Notes: generated by a model not told the origin, from the sequence alone. Positions 1-14,100 are shown, counted from the stretch's first letter. The stretch is 64,000 nt of DNA from Nectonema munidae (GCA_030549495.1 JAUIRK010001047.1:434001-498000); one strand, 5' to 3'. Numbers and translations are program-made.

Positions 1-3000
1 CAAGTGTGTATTTTTGTTTGCCATTCTTGAATTTGGACGCACATACCCTGTCTGACCAAAATCGGTATACCAACATACATTTGCCCTCCATTATGGTCTG
101 CTTGTATACTCTCTTGTGCATAAAAGTTGTCTTTAAGCAAAAAACGACACAAAAAACGACTACAAACGATTTTGCATCTAATGTATTATGTAAATCATTT
201 TTACTTCAAAAGTGTCTTTTTTAAATTCGAAATTGTTCTTTTTAAGTAGCAATTGTTTTTTAAGTTCTAAGTTGTATTAAAAGGTCAATTTAAAATTTAA
301 AAAAGACCATTCAGAACTTAAAAAAGACAAAAAATACAATTGCAAAAGAAAAATTTAGAACTGAAAAATTACAATTAGCAAGTAAAAAAGACAAATTAAG
401 ATTCCTACCTCTTTTTATGCTTATAGGAATTTTCAGAAGTCAATTTTAAATATTTGTTATAGACTAAACAACCTCTAGGAAATAAGGAATACTAATAGTA
501 ATAAAATCTCTATAATATTTCTAAAAAATTTGTCAGAACCACAGTATACTTATTGGATGATAGTTATGCGATGTTAAAGATGAGAACAGATTTAAAAAAG
601 CGTAAAAATTCAAACTATTAAAATTTTGGGCGTTTAAATTAACTGAAATCATTCAAAAAGAAGATGAATGGATTGGAAATTCCAGCAAAATAATAATAAT
701 AATAATAAACGCTTCCTTTTATTAATAATATATAGGCTAACTTGAAAGCAAAAATTACCCTGAGATTAAATAAACAACAGTTTGAGATTTGAAAAAGATA
801 GAAGAATAACAAGAAAATATAGACACATACACGCACACACATAAAAACTTACACAATCAAAAAGAGCAAATGATATTAAGTGTTGGGTAAATAAACAGGG
901 CTTACACCATTCCTTTTTAAAACATGTTCAGTCTACACATAAATATTTTAGGCACATGTATCAACATATATAAAATTTAAAAAGTGCACTTCCTGCCTCC
1001 AATTTATGCCCCTCTCCTACATCTGAAATATAAAATGTTTTGAAGTAAATTATCTAAATCCGGCGTAGGCTACCTGCGTCTCGTTGACCACATGCGGCGC
1101 GTGAAGGCTTTTATATGGTTCAACTCCAACTCAAACTTTAAAGAGTTAGGTAAACAGGGACAGAGTATACAATTTATTGAGCACAAAGTTTTAAATAAAT
1201 GAATTTTAGTTGACAATCCACTCTATCAAAAAAAGCAAAATGAAGTAAGGAGGAGTGGTTAGCGTAGGCAGAGATGCCAACGAAATTTTTCACTCCATCC
1301 CTGTTCACTTTATACACAAATTTAATGGGGCATCTTCAGCACCAAATCTATATTTAAGAATTAAAAAGTTGAGAACAAAAATTAATGAAACATGTGTAGA
1401 TTTGGAGGCAACAACAGAGTTGGAAACATATGACTTCTACTCAGGGAGACGCCATTGAATCCTGCTTGGATATTTGAATAATTTTTTTCGAAACAATAGA
1501 TAACAAACACTAGGGAACAAAAAATGTTTCAATCTATTTTTGCCACCTTCTTGTGTAAATCGAGTCAACTGAATATGATGGTAGTATTTGTTTTTTGTAA
1601 CATTGATATTTTTTATGATTTTTGATTAATCCAATTTTTGAGTAAACATTGTATTTTTTGGGACGTTTACCCCACGTTTACATCTTTTAAGATTTTTTAT
1701 TTGTTCCAGTAATTATATTGAAAATGGCTAAAAGACACTATAAGCTATAAACTAATTATTTTTGTGTGGAATATATTGGTAAAGCAAAGTACATTTTAAG
1801 TGACACAAAATATTAAATCGCATATGAAGAATATTTTTTGTGTAAATCAGAGATCAGGATAAGATGTCGGTTGCTCATATAATAATCAGTGGTTCTTGTA
1901 AGTCAACTCTACAAGGATAAGTAACCATAAAATAAATATGGATCGATGATGGGTTGCAAATTCCAGTATGTCCAACATAGAAATCTACATCTGATATTGA
2001 TATGTCGGATCACAATGATGACTGAAACAGAAAAAAGATATAAACTTACAACAATTCGAGATTAAAAAGAGCTTGATCACCTAGTGAAAGATAAGTAGAG
2101 AGCATGACACAAAAAAATTTCACATTACAGACTTTTTAAGTCTGTGCAAGGATAAAAGGTTTATTAAAAGAATTAGTCTTAAAGCATCCGCCCGATCAAC
2201 AGTGTTTGTTGATTAATCTTTTATAAAAAGTGTCAAGACTGTTTGTTTTGCTTCACAACACATATCAATCTATCCCTGTTGGTTAATATGTTAAGCTAAA
2301 AGAAGACTACATAAAGCTAACATTTTTGCTAGACAAAATCGTATATAGTGAGTATAGATGTAACATATGCGCTATCTTTAAGATGTTCAGAATCCTACCA
2401 GGATTACAAGATTATTTGTAGAAAAAAGTGAATGGCGAGTAAAAGTAATCTCTTCTGGCTGGTGTCTCAAAAATGTAATGTACGGTTCCTTTGTCTCTTG
2501 CAAAAATCTTCTCTCCCCCACCTCACCTCACATGGATCGTTGCCTCATATTAAATGCTCAAAGTACTATAATATATGGTCGTTTCAAGAGTGTGAATTTA
2601 CATTGTATAAATAGGAATATATTACATGGTTGTGGTCGAGGTACAGAATTGAGAGATGATTGACATAAAGAATATTACTTGTATCAAATTTTATCAGTAA
2701 AAAAGAAGACTTTTTTTAAACGGTCTATATAAAGAAATCGGCGTTTTGCAGAGTGGTCGAAATAATAGATTTTACACATAATTTTAATTGTAATAAAAGC
2801 TATTGTAAAAATATGTAATTTTAGATGGGTTTTTGAATTATTATTTTTCAATGTACTCTTGCAAATTAAAGATCGTTATCGTTTATGGCTTTACTTCATT
2901 TTATTATGTTAAGAGAGTCCTTATTTTTGTTTTTACATAAGCAAAGTGTTTTTTATTCTATACCAAATAAAGGATATCAATTTTTCTATAAACTCAAATT

Positions 3001-4030
3001 TCGCCTCTTAATTTTTTTAATTTTTACACTACACTACTTGACTAGCATTTTTGTATACGCTTATTTATTTTTTGCTACATCCTGGTAAACTTTCAGAAGG
3101 CGTCGATGTATCTGCAAAAATTTTTTCGCAATAATGGTTCTTTTATTTCTAAGGAATAGCTATAATCTATTCAACCATTCAGGTCTTTCGATATCATTCT
3201 ATACTTCAATTATTAAGCCAGGAATTGAACCTCAGACTTCGTATATTTGGTATATAATCACTTCTGGAATCAGAGAGAGGAAAGAGAATACGTTACCATA
3301 GCAGGATGATTATTTATCTTTGATATTGATACCACTACCTACTATATCCTTTACCTTTGATAACACTACCATGCTCACGTAATATACACTTGCTTATAAC
3401 AAGAGACTTGGCTTCAAATCCTAGCTTAGATCGAATATATTTTAAATACAAAAAAAAATTAAGATTGAAGTTTACAATATGGAAAGACATGAATAGCGTG
3501 TAGCAAATATCCTTGTAATTGCTCTTTTTTGGCATTTAAAAATAAAATTTCATGTTGTCTATCAAACTGTTCGTATATCAACGAATAACTGTTTTTAATT
3601 CCTCCATTAAGGATAAGCATTTACACAAAAGATGTCATACAAAAGTTTTTACTATTGAAAAATAAAGGGAGTGGGGCATATTATTCTTATTATCTAAAAG
3701 CGGACCCGAAATTTCTAACACTGGCCCGTGTTAGTTAGTAGATATTTCATAATAAATAAATGTTCACTTGCTTTAAAATTAAATTACTCGTCTCAATAAT
3801 ACTGGCTAACTAATTGGACTCTCTATCTGATAGGAAGCTGATATATATGTTACTAATACTCAGGATGAATTAACACAAGGAAAACATTTTTGTACGCAAA
3901 AAAAGTAATTGATTTGTATACGACGCCAACATAAAAATTAGCAAAGACAAAAATAAAACAATGTAAATGTTTGCATGGAAAAAAATTAATTTTAGAAAAA
4001 CTAAAGCCATTGCTTTTTAAGACTTTATAT
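1..4030. other. No gene recognised; AT-rich with simple repeats
   Basis: Short open frames only, none with a recognisable motif. (TAA)n lies at about 690-712 and a CA-rich patch at 815-842. A small GC-richer island is at 1060-1110. Confidence 0.6.
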
Positions 4031-4150
4031 CAGGGATTCTATAAAACCCGTGTAGACCAGAGAGGCAAATCATTGAATTATCTTCCTCAAAAATTAAACT
4101 AAATGCACAAAAATATTTAATCTCTGAAAACATTGCGACTTCTTTCTAAC
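4031..4150. repeat. Dispersed repeat family C, copy 1
   Basis: GGATTCTATAAAACCCGTGT then AGAGGCAAATCATTGAATTA and TCTTTCTAACTAAA. The same blocks occur in order at 50950-51105. Confidence 0.6.
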
Positions 4151-4322
4151 TAAACAAACTTTTGAAAAAAAGTCTGCTTCAAGTTATATGCAAATTTATT
4201 CAAAAAGAAGAGAAGACGATTAATTTTCGAAGAGGAATGAAAAGATTAAGGCACACTGGAAACCAGTATCCCAAGAAATAAAAACGTCTGGATTATTTTA
4301 TCTCTAGAATATTGAGCGTTGT

Positions 4323-4589
4323 CAGTATTTATTGGTTATCTTCCCCTCCGTTAAATTTTTATTATGAAGAAGTTAAATAAAAAAATCACTAAAATTTTTA
4401 TTATGAAAAAAATAAATTAAAAAATCTTAATTAATTAGTTAAAATAAACATTTTAAGATGAGTGATAGATAATAATCAATAAGTCCTAATGAAATTTTTT
4501 TATTTATCGTTTTCATGATAAAAATTTTAGTGATTTTTTTATTTATCCGTTTTCATAATAAAAATGTTTGGTGGCACCAATAAATACTG
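4323..4589. mobile_element. MITE with long inverted repeats and internal tandem arms
   Basis: 267 bp with perfect terminal inverted repeats CAGTATTTATTGGT. Each arm contains two copies of a roughly 40-bp unit around AAATCACTAAAATTTTTAT, so most of the element can fold back on itself. The flanks CGTTGT and CGTTAT may be a 6-bp target duplication. No coding capacity. Confidence 0.85.
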
Positions 4590-4599
4590 CGTTATCCAC

Positions 4600-4700
4600 A
4601 TTGAATCAAGTTACACTTTATTAACCAGTCCAGTCTCATTGAGACACCAGTGTCGAGTAAAATAAAATCATCTAGTTTAGGCTATATATAAAAAGTCATT
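4600..4700. repeat. Dispersed repeat family B, copy near 4.6 kb
   Basis: CCAGTCTCATTGAGACACCA then GTGTCGAGTAAAATAAAATC and TTTAGGCTATATATAAAAAG. The same order (short palindrome with GACACCxGTGTC, ATCAT-C, TAGCTATGTAAAA) recurs near 61210-61320 and 61575-61660. It is not a known element to me. Confidence 0.55.
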
Positions 4701-4749
4701 TAAAAATATAAACAAATAATTCGTCTTTAAAAACATGGACCCTAAGAAT

Positions 4750-5042
4750 CATTGCCGGATTAACATAGTAGCAGATGTAGCAGCTGCTACAGGCCCCGCG
4801 CTTTACAAGGGCCGCGCGCTTATATGAAAATTTTTTTTTGACTTTTTGAAATATCTTTTACTCTTCTTCAATTCTTTTTTTATATTTCCTCCTTAAAATA
4901 AATTTTTGCTCTTGAATTTTGTGGTTTTTATCTTTTTTGTAGAATCTAAATCAATTTTATTAAAAAAAAATTTACTTCCTGACTATCATTTGTGAATTTA
5001 ATCGATCTACTACAGGCCCCGCACTTGGTAGATCCGGCACTG
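4750..5042. mobile_element. hAT-type MITE, 293 bp
   Basis: Perfect 8-bp target duplication CTAAGAAT at 4742-4749 and 5043-5050. The ends read CATTGCCGGATTAACATAGT and, inverted, CAGTGCCGGATCTACCAAGT. Both ends carry GGCCCCGC. The middle is AT-rich and non-coding. Confidence 0.92.
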
Positions 5043-5050
5043 CTAAGAAT

Positions 5051-6082
5051 GGGTTATCTATATTCAAAGACATAAATTTAAGTGAGCAGGAAGCTTGAAT
5101 ATTGAAAATATAAGAGTGTAGCTATTAATATCTTAGTTTTTTAATAAAAAAATCATTAATATTTAGACAGAATAAAAGTACTTATTATTTATATCCCTCA
5201 ACCACTTTTAAAAACAGTTTGAAAACTTTTTATAAATTTTTATAAATTATTGCAATTAATAAAATAAATATTTTTTTTGTAAATTAAAAAAAAAATAAAC
5301 TATATCTTTAAAAACGAACAATTTAACGAACTAACTAATTGACCAATTAAAACAGTGTTTGCGAAACTTTTCCAATTCAACGCTCCCTTAGAAAACATTC
5401 CAAAGAACCCCAGATGACATATCAAAGAAACGCCCTCTATATGACATTATTTCAGGGAAACATCCTTTACTTATAAAATATATTTGGCTTCAGAATTCAA
5501 ATCTAATATACCAAATTTAAATGTTACGTTAGATATTACTTAAATTAGTTCTGATATCATCACTCTAAAATTATCTGCACGCTTTCTTTCATTGCTTAAA
5601 CTTTATTTACAGCACTAAATCGATTTTCTACAATACAATCGGGGGGAAACAAATAAAATGTCTTAGTGGCTTGCGAATAGTTGGAAGAGAATTTAAACTT
5701 TTTTTTGATATCCAAAATTTATAGTTACTTATATAAACTATTTTGCAGAATATAACTCATATAAAATATTTCTTTGTTATAATCGAGAAAAAGATTTAAT
5801 ACCCAATGCTTGTTGGTAGAGAGTTTTCATTGCGTCAGTTAAGAATTTCAAAACGCCGCCTTGAGGGCGCTAATGACCAATAAGTACGCGAATAAATGCT
5901 AAACCAAGAAATATTAAAAAAATTGTGGTCATAATTTAACAATTTGAAAACATTGATCGACAAATTCTATATTTGGATTTGAAATATTATCCTAAATAAA
6001 TATGGGAACAATAAGGATTAGTGTAAATTGTGGTTTAGCAAAATTAAGTCAATTTATATTACACGACACTTTCAACGTGTAG
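5051..6082. other. No feature seen
   Basis: AT-rich sequence between two hAT-type MITEs. No open frame with a known motif and no clear repeat ends. Confidence 0.6.
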
Positions 6083-6915
6083 CAGGGTTTCTCAACCGGG
6101 GTTCCGTGGAACCCTAGGGTTGCGCATAGTGTCGCTAAGGGTTCCACGAGATAAACTGAGATAAGCTGATGATGTACTTTGTTATAAAGCGCTGTTACTT
6201 GACTCTCTAAACTATTACAAATTATTTACTATTATAAATGAAATCAGATTTATAAACAATTAATAATATGAATATTTTACATGTTTTGTTTGATAGTTGG
6301 TTAATTGGGGATTTAATTAGTCAATATATTTAGAACAAATAAAATTACTTTGTCGCTTTCTTAGCTAGTTTGATTAGATAGTTGGTTTACTGTTCTATTT
6401 AATTAAATATTTGTTTACTTTATTAGTCAGTATCATTTCAAAACCATGTTTAATTAATCTTTTATTAAAAAAAATGAAAGTTTTTTAATTGAATTATCTA
6501 TCAGCGTTCCCTTCACCGATGTTACGCAAAAACTCCGTGAGGATTTCGCAAGAAATAGTAAGGTATTTTTTACGTCTAAGTTTAGATGCTTTTAATGAAA
6601 ACTTTAAAGTAGTAAGAATCTTATCTAGCACTACTAATAAATATCATAGGAAAGTTTTCTCAAACTAGTATTAATTATATATTTTTTTCACCGAAGTTTA
6701 CGTTTTAATTATCTTATATTTTAAGAATGACAAAATTTAAGCAAACTTTAAGGCCTTTTTTTCATTAGATTAATTGAGAATCCTTTTTTGTCTTTAATCT
6801 AATTACATTTCTTTTACTGTGTTAAAAATTTACGAAAATATTTCTGCGTAGGGTTCCTTGAAAGATTTATCATATTCCAGGGGTTCCACGAAGGTAAAAA
6901 GGTTAAGAAACGCTA
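6083..6915. mobile_element. hAT-type non-autonomous element
   Basis: The left end reads CAGGGTTTCTCAACCGGGGT with GGTTCCGTGGAACCC just inside; the right end, inverted, reads TAGCGTTTCTTAACC with CGTGGAACCCC inside. The body is AT-rich with no recognisable transposase. The 8-bp flanks (ACGTGTAG, GGTAGACT) do not match, so the edges are old or slightly misplaced. Confidence 0.7.
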
Positions 6916-9607
6916 GGTAGACTAAGGAAATGCTTATACTTTTAGGAAATATAACAAACACATGTTTATTGAACAAGATAATTTTATATACCTTTGATGA
7001 TTGTACTGATTTGATATTAAAATATTTTTGAATGTCCCTCATAAGCTGAGTTATAACATCCATTATAGATGATCAGCGCGTTAACTGACATTTTTGTGAC
7101 TCACACACACTCAGTCAGAGGAAAAAAATCCGACTTACAAAAACAACTCTGACTCCAAGTACTTAAAAAGATCCAACTCCAAATCCAAATAAAAAGTACT
7201 TAATGAATTTAATGCAAACTCCTTTTTGCTTCAGACTTTGACACAAGAAGAGCTCTTGAAAGAATTATTTTTTAATAATCGAAAAATATCTACTTCACCG
7301 ACTTTCGACCCCTGTTCATAGAGGCCGAATTAACGAATAATTTTCATTGTAAATAAAAGATTTGCTTAGGAAAAGGTCGTCCAGAAACGGAAACTGAAAA
7401 AGTGTGTATATAGAGAGAACAAATAGTTATTACGCAGGTTCATTCTCTTAGTTCTGTTCGGATAATGAGGTAATGGTTATTATAACAGCAAACGTATAAA
7501 AATGCAGGAAATATGTTACCCGATAAAAAAATTTAAAAACAAACGCTCTTACGTAGAAATGATATTTACCGAAATTTGAATGAATTTTGGTGAAGAATGA
7601 AAAATGGTGCGAGATAGCACTGCTGTTGCTGCAAGCTTGAATGGCTCAATGATGATTGGGTAGTCAACATATGCATTATAACTTGAGTTTGGGAGTCAAG
7701 GGACTTAAAGAAAAATATATTCTTTGAAATTCAGTAAACAAATTTGCTGACTATATTTCAGAGAAAAATATACATAGACTAAAGGAAAATTTATTTAAAA
7801 AGTAAAGTAAAGCATTATCTCATGAGGGAAGGTTTTCCTCTACGATTCAACCAATCATTTGGCTTCCTTATTTTGATTAGTGGAATTAAATCGTTCTAGC
7901 TAGATCATTCGCTTAATTATTATAGGCAAAAGGAATGGATCTAATTTGAATAACTAAGGAAAATTGTGTCAAAAAAATATATACATGAATTGGCAGGCCC
8001 GTTGGTAAAGGGGAAGAGGGCTTTACCCCTCCCTGGGATTTATTTTGCCAGCCTGAAACTCCCTAGAAATAAATAATTTTGCTCCCTTTGTATCAGTTCT
8101 GCTTCTCCTCTGTGAGTCTAGCAATGGGGCTATGAACTGGAAAGAACATCTAATATCGTTAGCACTACACTCACGCATTTTCAATTCTAAACATCGAATA
8201 TGAGTCTATCCAAAGTTTATCGTAAGACAACATTCTGATTCACAATATGATGTTTGTTTTACAATTTGAAATACAGGGGCATTTGAACATTTAAAGAAAA
8301 TTTTAGGTACAGGACTTATTAAAACTTAAAACTAATAACTTATTATTCTTATTATTAAAACTATAACTAATGTAAATTAAAGTTGTATTGAAAAACATTA
8401 ATAAACACAGAAGATATTGTTTTCGTAAAAACAATATTTGACTCTGGTAGTTTAACCGATTAATATTTTCACTTAATTTTGATGTCATAGGAAATCTTCT
8501 TCTCTATCTAATTATATATAATTCATTGGGTATAACTAGTAATAGAAATTTAGGCTTTTTAAATTCAAAATGTCGTTGTGTTTAAATACTTAGTTCTTAG
8601 GTTTTTTGGAATTTGTATCAAATACCCAAAAGTTTAGATTAAGAAATCATAAAATGAGAACCCTTCAGTATTTTCAAAAATAGGAATTTGTCATTGTTAT
8701 GAAACACCTTGCTCAATTTATAAAAAATAGCTCTTACCCCGTAAACCTTTTAACCCGCGTACCAAGAAATGAAACTCGTCTGCTTTAAGAATATAAAATT
8801 TCAATGATAAAGAAAGCAGACGATTAGTCTTAACAATTTTCAGGTTTTTGAAAAATAATCGTCTACTTGTCCTTTCCAATCGGTTTTCATATAACTTAAA
8901 ACAGATGTTTTTCTTTTTTGAGACACGGATGTCCAATTGGGGCTGGGATGGCATAACATTGGGGTTTTTCGAACTTTTAGTGATGATATAAATGCCCATA
9001 TCTTCCTTAACTTACTTTTTAGTTTTTGAAACTAATATATTAAAAAGGGCAAGACCACTCGTTACCTTAGAGACCAAAAAATAGTCGAAAAGATCTACCT
9101 GGACTTATTTAGAAGAAATTTAATAGATTTAGCAATACGAGTTGTTAAATCAGAAAATGAATCAAATTTCAAATAATTTTAATGTGCAATAATCCCAAAG
9201 TAAAAACACTCGACAAGATGATTGTAGAAAACGAGTGAGTTAGTAATTTTGCATACTGGGATACAACACTGTTTGCGAAAACTGTAAAAAGAAACGAGAC
9301 TAATCTTGCAAACTTTTTATAACTAGCCAAGCAACATAGGCTCTAGCAAAGAAAGGCGTGTGCATTCTAAAAATTGTTAAACTTCCTAGGGTATTGAGTT
9401 GAGAAAGAATCTTACAAACCAGAAGCAGAATCTGCGAACCCATTTCTTGAAATTTTTTCTTCCTCAAACAAAGACAACTGCCAAGTGTGATTGTAATGTC
9501 CACACCCATTATTGCGGGTGGTGTGGAAAACTAGTTTTATAAAAATGGCTGGAATATAGCTCTCATTTATTTTTAATTGGATTTAATTTGTTTTTTTATT
9601 TAGTCTA
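6916..9607. other. No gene recognised
   Basis: A short GC-richer patch at 7994-8060 contains GGTAAAGGGG facing GCTTTACCCC and may be a repeat end. CAGACGATTAGTCTT near 8817 matches repeat family B. Open frames of 69-93 codons here show no domain. Confidence 0.55.
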
Positions 9608-9765
9608 AAGTGATTCTCAGCCTTTTTTAACAAAGATCCAAATTAAGAACAAACATTGAACTAGAGAGCCGCAAAAAAAACAAAAAATCGTATACTATAT
9701 GATATACTCAAAAAATAGAAGATGGGCGTTTGTAGCCTGTTTAAATCTACCACTGCCATAGACAC
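9608..9765 (+). mobile_element. hAT-type MITE, family A copy 2
   Basis: Begins AAGTGATTCTCAGCCTTTTT and continues ATCCAAATTAAGAACAAACA and ATATACTCAAAAAATAGAAG. These segments line up with the reverse complement of the element at 19771-19961. The far end is less clear and may extend to about 9806, where GAGCAGATG recurs. Confidence 0.68.
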
Positions 9766-9879
9766 ATGACATGGTGTGTAGACAAGATTTAAGAGCAGAT
9801 GATATATATAAAACTACTTTACAGACTATCTAAAGTACAAATAATAGATCAATAATTTTGAGAAATCCTATTCAACCTA

Positions 9880-10560
9880 TTGAAGCGAACATACATTTTA
9901 GAGTGGACATGGATTCCTCTAAGTTTGCCATAGCTGGAACATGTAACCTGTTCAACAGACGTGTTGCTTTCATTTCTAGGGCCTTACCGAATTACAATAG
10001 GAGGCAATAAGTTGTTGAAAACGAAGTAAATTCTACATTAGAAGCAATAAGAAAGTGGAGACATTTCCTAGTGGAATGCAAAGATCAAAACACAAAACCT
10101 TCTATTTTGCAAAGATATCAAGAATTCAAAGTCTTCCTTTTCAACATGTACAGAAGCGTGATTTCCTGAAAACTACGAGAACTGAGCTAATCAATATGAT
10201 GAAAGCATAGAATAGACTAAACATTGATTTCAAAGGAGCACTTCTTACACATACCAATGACTTCTTTATTCTTACAATAGTAAAGAGGTGTCTTCCCTGT
10301 AACTTTTACCAAAGCATCAACTGCAGCAAAATGCCTAACATAGCTTTTCTAATTATTTGAAGTACGTGGATATAAACAAGTAGAACAAGGATCATAATTC
10401 TTGCTTAAAGAATTATGCGAATCATTAATCAAAAAAGGAAATGCTACAAGCCGAATAATCCCAAACCATCATATAAGAAATGTTCAATGTGAGCGATACA
10501 ACCAAATTGTCACTTAAACTCGAAACTAAATACTGGGAAGAAGTACTTTGAGGTACCCTC
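9880..10560 (+). mobile_element. Ty3/Gypsy-type retrotransposon fossil (RNase H and integrase remains)
   Basis: A short, heavily decayed internal piece. The RNase H region shows FRVDMDSSKFAIA, VAFISRALPNYNRRQ and ALPNYN...RKWRHFL, the D.S and VAFISR.L signature of Ty3/Gypsy RNase H. A later piece near 10.48 kb resembles the end of an integrase core (QCERYN). No long terminal repeats were seen at either side. It is broken in several places, and the degree of decay suggests great age. Confidence 0.7.
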
Positions 10561-10950
10561 GCATGCATTCTTCGAAATGAAACAAATAGGACACTACATT
10601 AATGTTTTTTAACCATGATAAATACTCGTTTTGGTAATAGACTATTACTAATAGTATACAATGTGCTTATTAGCTTATGGAATTGTTTGTCTGAATAAGC
10701 GGCCATCTATTAAAACTATATGGTATATTTGTGATTCCATCAGTACTATATATAATCAATGATATTAGCATATTTAGTTTGGATCATTTTACTAAACGGA
10801 AAATTCATTTACATTGAGCTTTTGAGTTTGAAATTTTTTTTTATTTTAAAATACTAAATTTTTGTTTAAACAAACAGAAAATAATTTTTTTTTACAATTT
10901 TTTAGCTTAGAGATTTTATAATAGCTAAGGCAAAGTCGGTGGACATTATA

Positions 10951-11180
10951 AATAAAGAGCGTGTATAAGAAAGGATAAATTCTTTATTTTCTCGACTTTA
11001 CAATATGATTATTTAATATTTCTAACTTACGGTCTTTATCAAGAATCTAATATAGAGGATGAGAACAAATGGTAAAAAAAATTGATCTCTGATTTTTCAC
11101 CATTTGTTCTCATCCTCTATATTAGATTTTGTAAAGGAGAGAAAATAAAGAATTTATCGTTTCTTATACACACTCTATTT
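10951..11180. repeat. Foldback (hairpin) element
   Basis: Left outer arm 10951-10998 (GTGTATAAGAAAGGATAAAT) pairs with right outer arm 11129-11180 (ATCGTTTCTTATACAC). The inner arms 11044-11078 and 11093-11128 are almost perfect complements around AGAGGATGAGAACAAATGGT. About 45 nt on the left are unpaired. An RNA from it would form a hairpin stem of about 80 bp. Confidence 0.9.
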
Positions 11181-14100
11181 TTCGGCATTTTAACTTACAT
11201 TTTTTTCTTAAAATAAATAATTGGGTTAAGGTGTCTAATCGGTATAATCCCGCCAAAATCATGATAGAATCGCATGTATGCAAATAAACTTAATGAATAT
11301 GCATAACTATTTCACATTTGTAATAATAGTAACAATGACATTTTATGATGTATAGAACTTACGAAAAACATTATGCAGAAAAAATACTAATAATAATATT
11401 GTAAAAAGAAAAAATGTGCAATTTAAATTCCAATTTTGGATTTAAAAAGCGGGAAAATGCATCATGAAGACTCTAAAAAGTTGGAAAGTATGTATATATT
11501 AATGTTATTTATAAATTTAGTATCTATCTATATCTATATATTAGAAATAGGCAGTGTGTTTTTTGATAGTGTTTAGGGGAATTTTTATTTTATTGGATTT
11601 AACCAATGAAAATCATTATAGTTAACAATGACAACGATTTTTTATTGTGATGATGATGACAAAAAACTTTGATTTTGAAGCTGAAAAAACTTTGACACAA
11701 CACTATTAAACTTGTTTTTTTGTGGCAAGTCGAGCGAGCAGTGATTCTCCTGTGGGAGATTTGCCACTAATGCTACGTGAAGCATTTTAAAGTACGTCAT
11801 AAAATCGTAGCACTGAATCTACCTAAATTATGATACATATCTAGCGCTTTCAAAAATCACTTATTTAAATACATGGCCTTGAAAGGATTATAATATTGGA
11901 GGTATCATTGAAAGGATACAATTCGATCGAGGTTGTAACTGCATGTGAGGCTAAATAATTTAGAAGTGTTTGAAAGAGATGATACATAATTAAAGGAAGC
12001 ATCTTAAATTCAAATTGATATGAACATAGATGAGTTATATTATATATTTGAAAACTGATAATATCATGTAATTTGAAGAGGTGAAAGGATTCTCTTTTGA
12101 TTTATTGGTAAATTTATATTGATATGAATATTAACTAGTTATAATGTTAGGTAATTTTAAGAGATGATATAAAATTAAAGGAAGCATCTTTTCATTTATA
12201 GATTATATTATTCGATAAAGCAAACTTATGAATTCGTAGATAAAAATAAGGATGCAATATTGAATATGACTTGAAGTTTATAAAAATTATAAAAAGTATG
12301 CCTCAATTTATATTATCCACTGAAAGTGGAAATTTTGAACAACTTTATTTCCTGGAATGGAAGTAGAGTTTTATATTTAATTATCATTTTCATAAACTAA
12401 AAAGTCATATGAGTCCAAATTTTTATGCACCAAATAGAAGTATTCGCAAATACTATTAATAAATAAGCGTGTCAAACATTTCAAAATGTCTTGTAACATC
12501 ATATCCTTTTGTTTTGTTGGTTTTTTTGCGTGTCTGAAGGCGCATCTGGTATTTTTGTGTTATCCCTGAACTTTTCGTAATATTGTTTATCCCGAAGCAA
12601 CGCAACTGGACGTCTGTCGGTTGAATGATTCTCATTGGTTGAAATAATTATTAATTGACATTCAAGCGAATCGAGAAACGACTACGGGATAGTCTATATA
12701 ATAATAATAGCCTAACTCTTATGTAATTGGTGTATCATTTCTAGGACCTAAAAAGTGTCCCTATTTATAAATTGTAATCAAGCTACTTAAATGTGTTTTG
12801 GTATCGGGCGATAAGCGTTGGCCGGTATATCTGTAATTGGTTATCGGCCAATTTGCTCATCGGTGCAACCCTTACTTTCTACGATATATTCAGTTCATTT
12901 GTGTTGCCTCAAAAGAATAAATGGATTCATCATTTAACTATGGTTTGTGTGCTCACACTCACTGTTAATTTAATAAATTTAATGTTTTCACCTTCAAGTT
13001 TAAATTATCAAAATTTATGATAAATTGATGTTATCCGAAGCATCATTAGGTTTAAGGATATTGTATAATAATCTCCAAGAGATACGAATTATATATTTGA
13101 ATATAAGTCAAAACTTTTCATTAAAATCTAGCATGAAGGATTACTTCGACTTTTGGTCGAGTCAGTATGATTAGAGACAATACTTGACACTAGAAAAAGT
13201 ATGCATCCTGATTGCTCTGTCGCCTAACTGTATCAATAAACATCGATGAACTCTGCGAGCCTGCAACAAAAATATGTTCTACTTGATCCTGTTCCATCAC
13301 CAGGTGTAGACATCACATGAGGACACTCATGATTATCTTTATGCATCGTATATATCCAAGAAATCCAAGTTTTCGACATCGGAAAGAACAGAACTGTGCA
13401 CATAGTCAGGGCAAAATTGTACTTGACAAAAGAACGAAAAATGGAAAAAAAAAACATTCCGCTGGGCTATGGTTTGTATACGCTGATTGTGCAAAGTTAA
13501 AGGCAAAACTAAGAAACTGTTCTGAAGGAAAATTGTAGAGTTGTAGTATGGTCCATCTGAAAAAAAGGCGATGATGTATAAAGACGTTATGTTGGTTTGC
13601 ATTTTGGGAATTTTCAACTTTCATTCTGGAAGTCCCCGACAATAACACAGGAATTGCGAAACCGAGGTCACCAGAGGCTAGTTTTTTCACTTTGTCAATT
13701 GTGCTTTCGGCAATTAACGATCAAACTGATGCTGAAAATTTGATTGTGAATAGCTTTGTTTTTGAGATCCACTTATATAGTCATGTTAGGGATTTTTGGA
13801 TAATTAGGTTCAAATTTACCACCGTCTTCAACTCAAGATTGGCTTATATTCAAAGATATACGGTACTTTATTTTCATTATGTTCGTTATTTACATGAGTT
13901 GAGTCTCCTCTTTTTTAACACTATATAAAATTAGCAGAAAAAAGTTGAAACTGTTAGAAGAGGTATCTGGTATATGCATACAAAAAAGGAATTACTTCGA
14001 GAGAAATTCGAAGGAAATGCAGCAGAAGAGGAGCCTTTGATAGGAATTAGTGATTTTTACGGTTTCCAAAAGTCCGGCTTATTATAATATTATTTTTATA

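Noticed and set aside
13233-13690. Overlapping frames of 73-94 codons on both strands
   Set aside because: No motif, no splice signals of quality, and mutual overlap. Probably chance.
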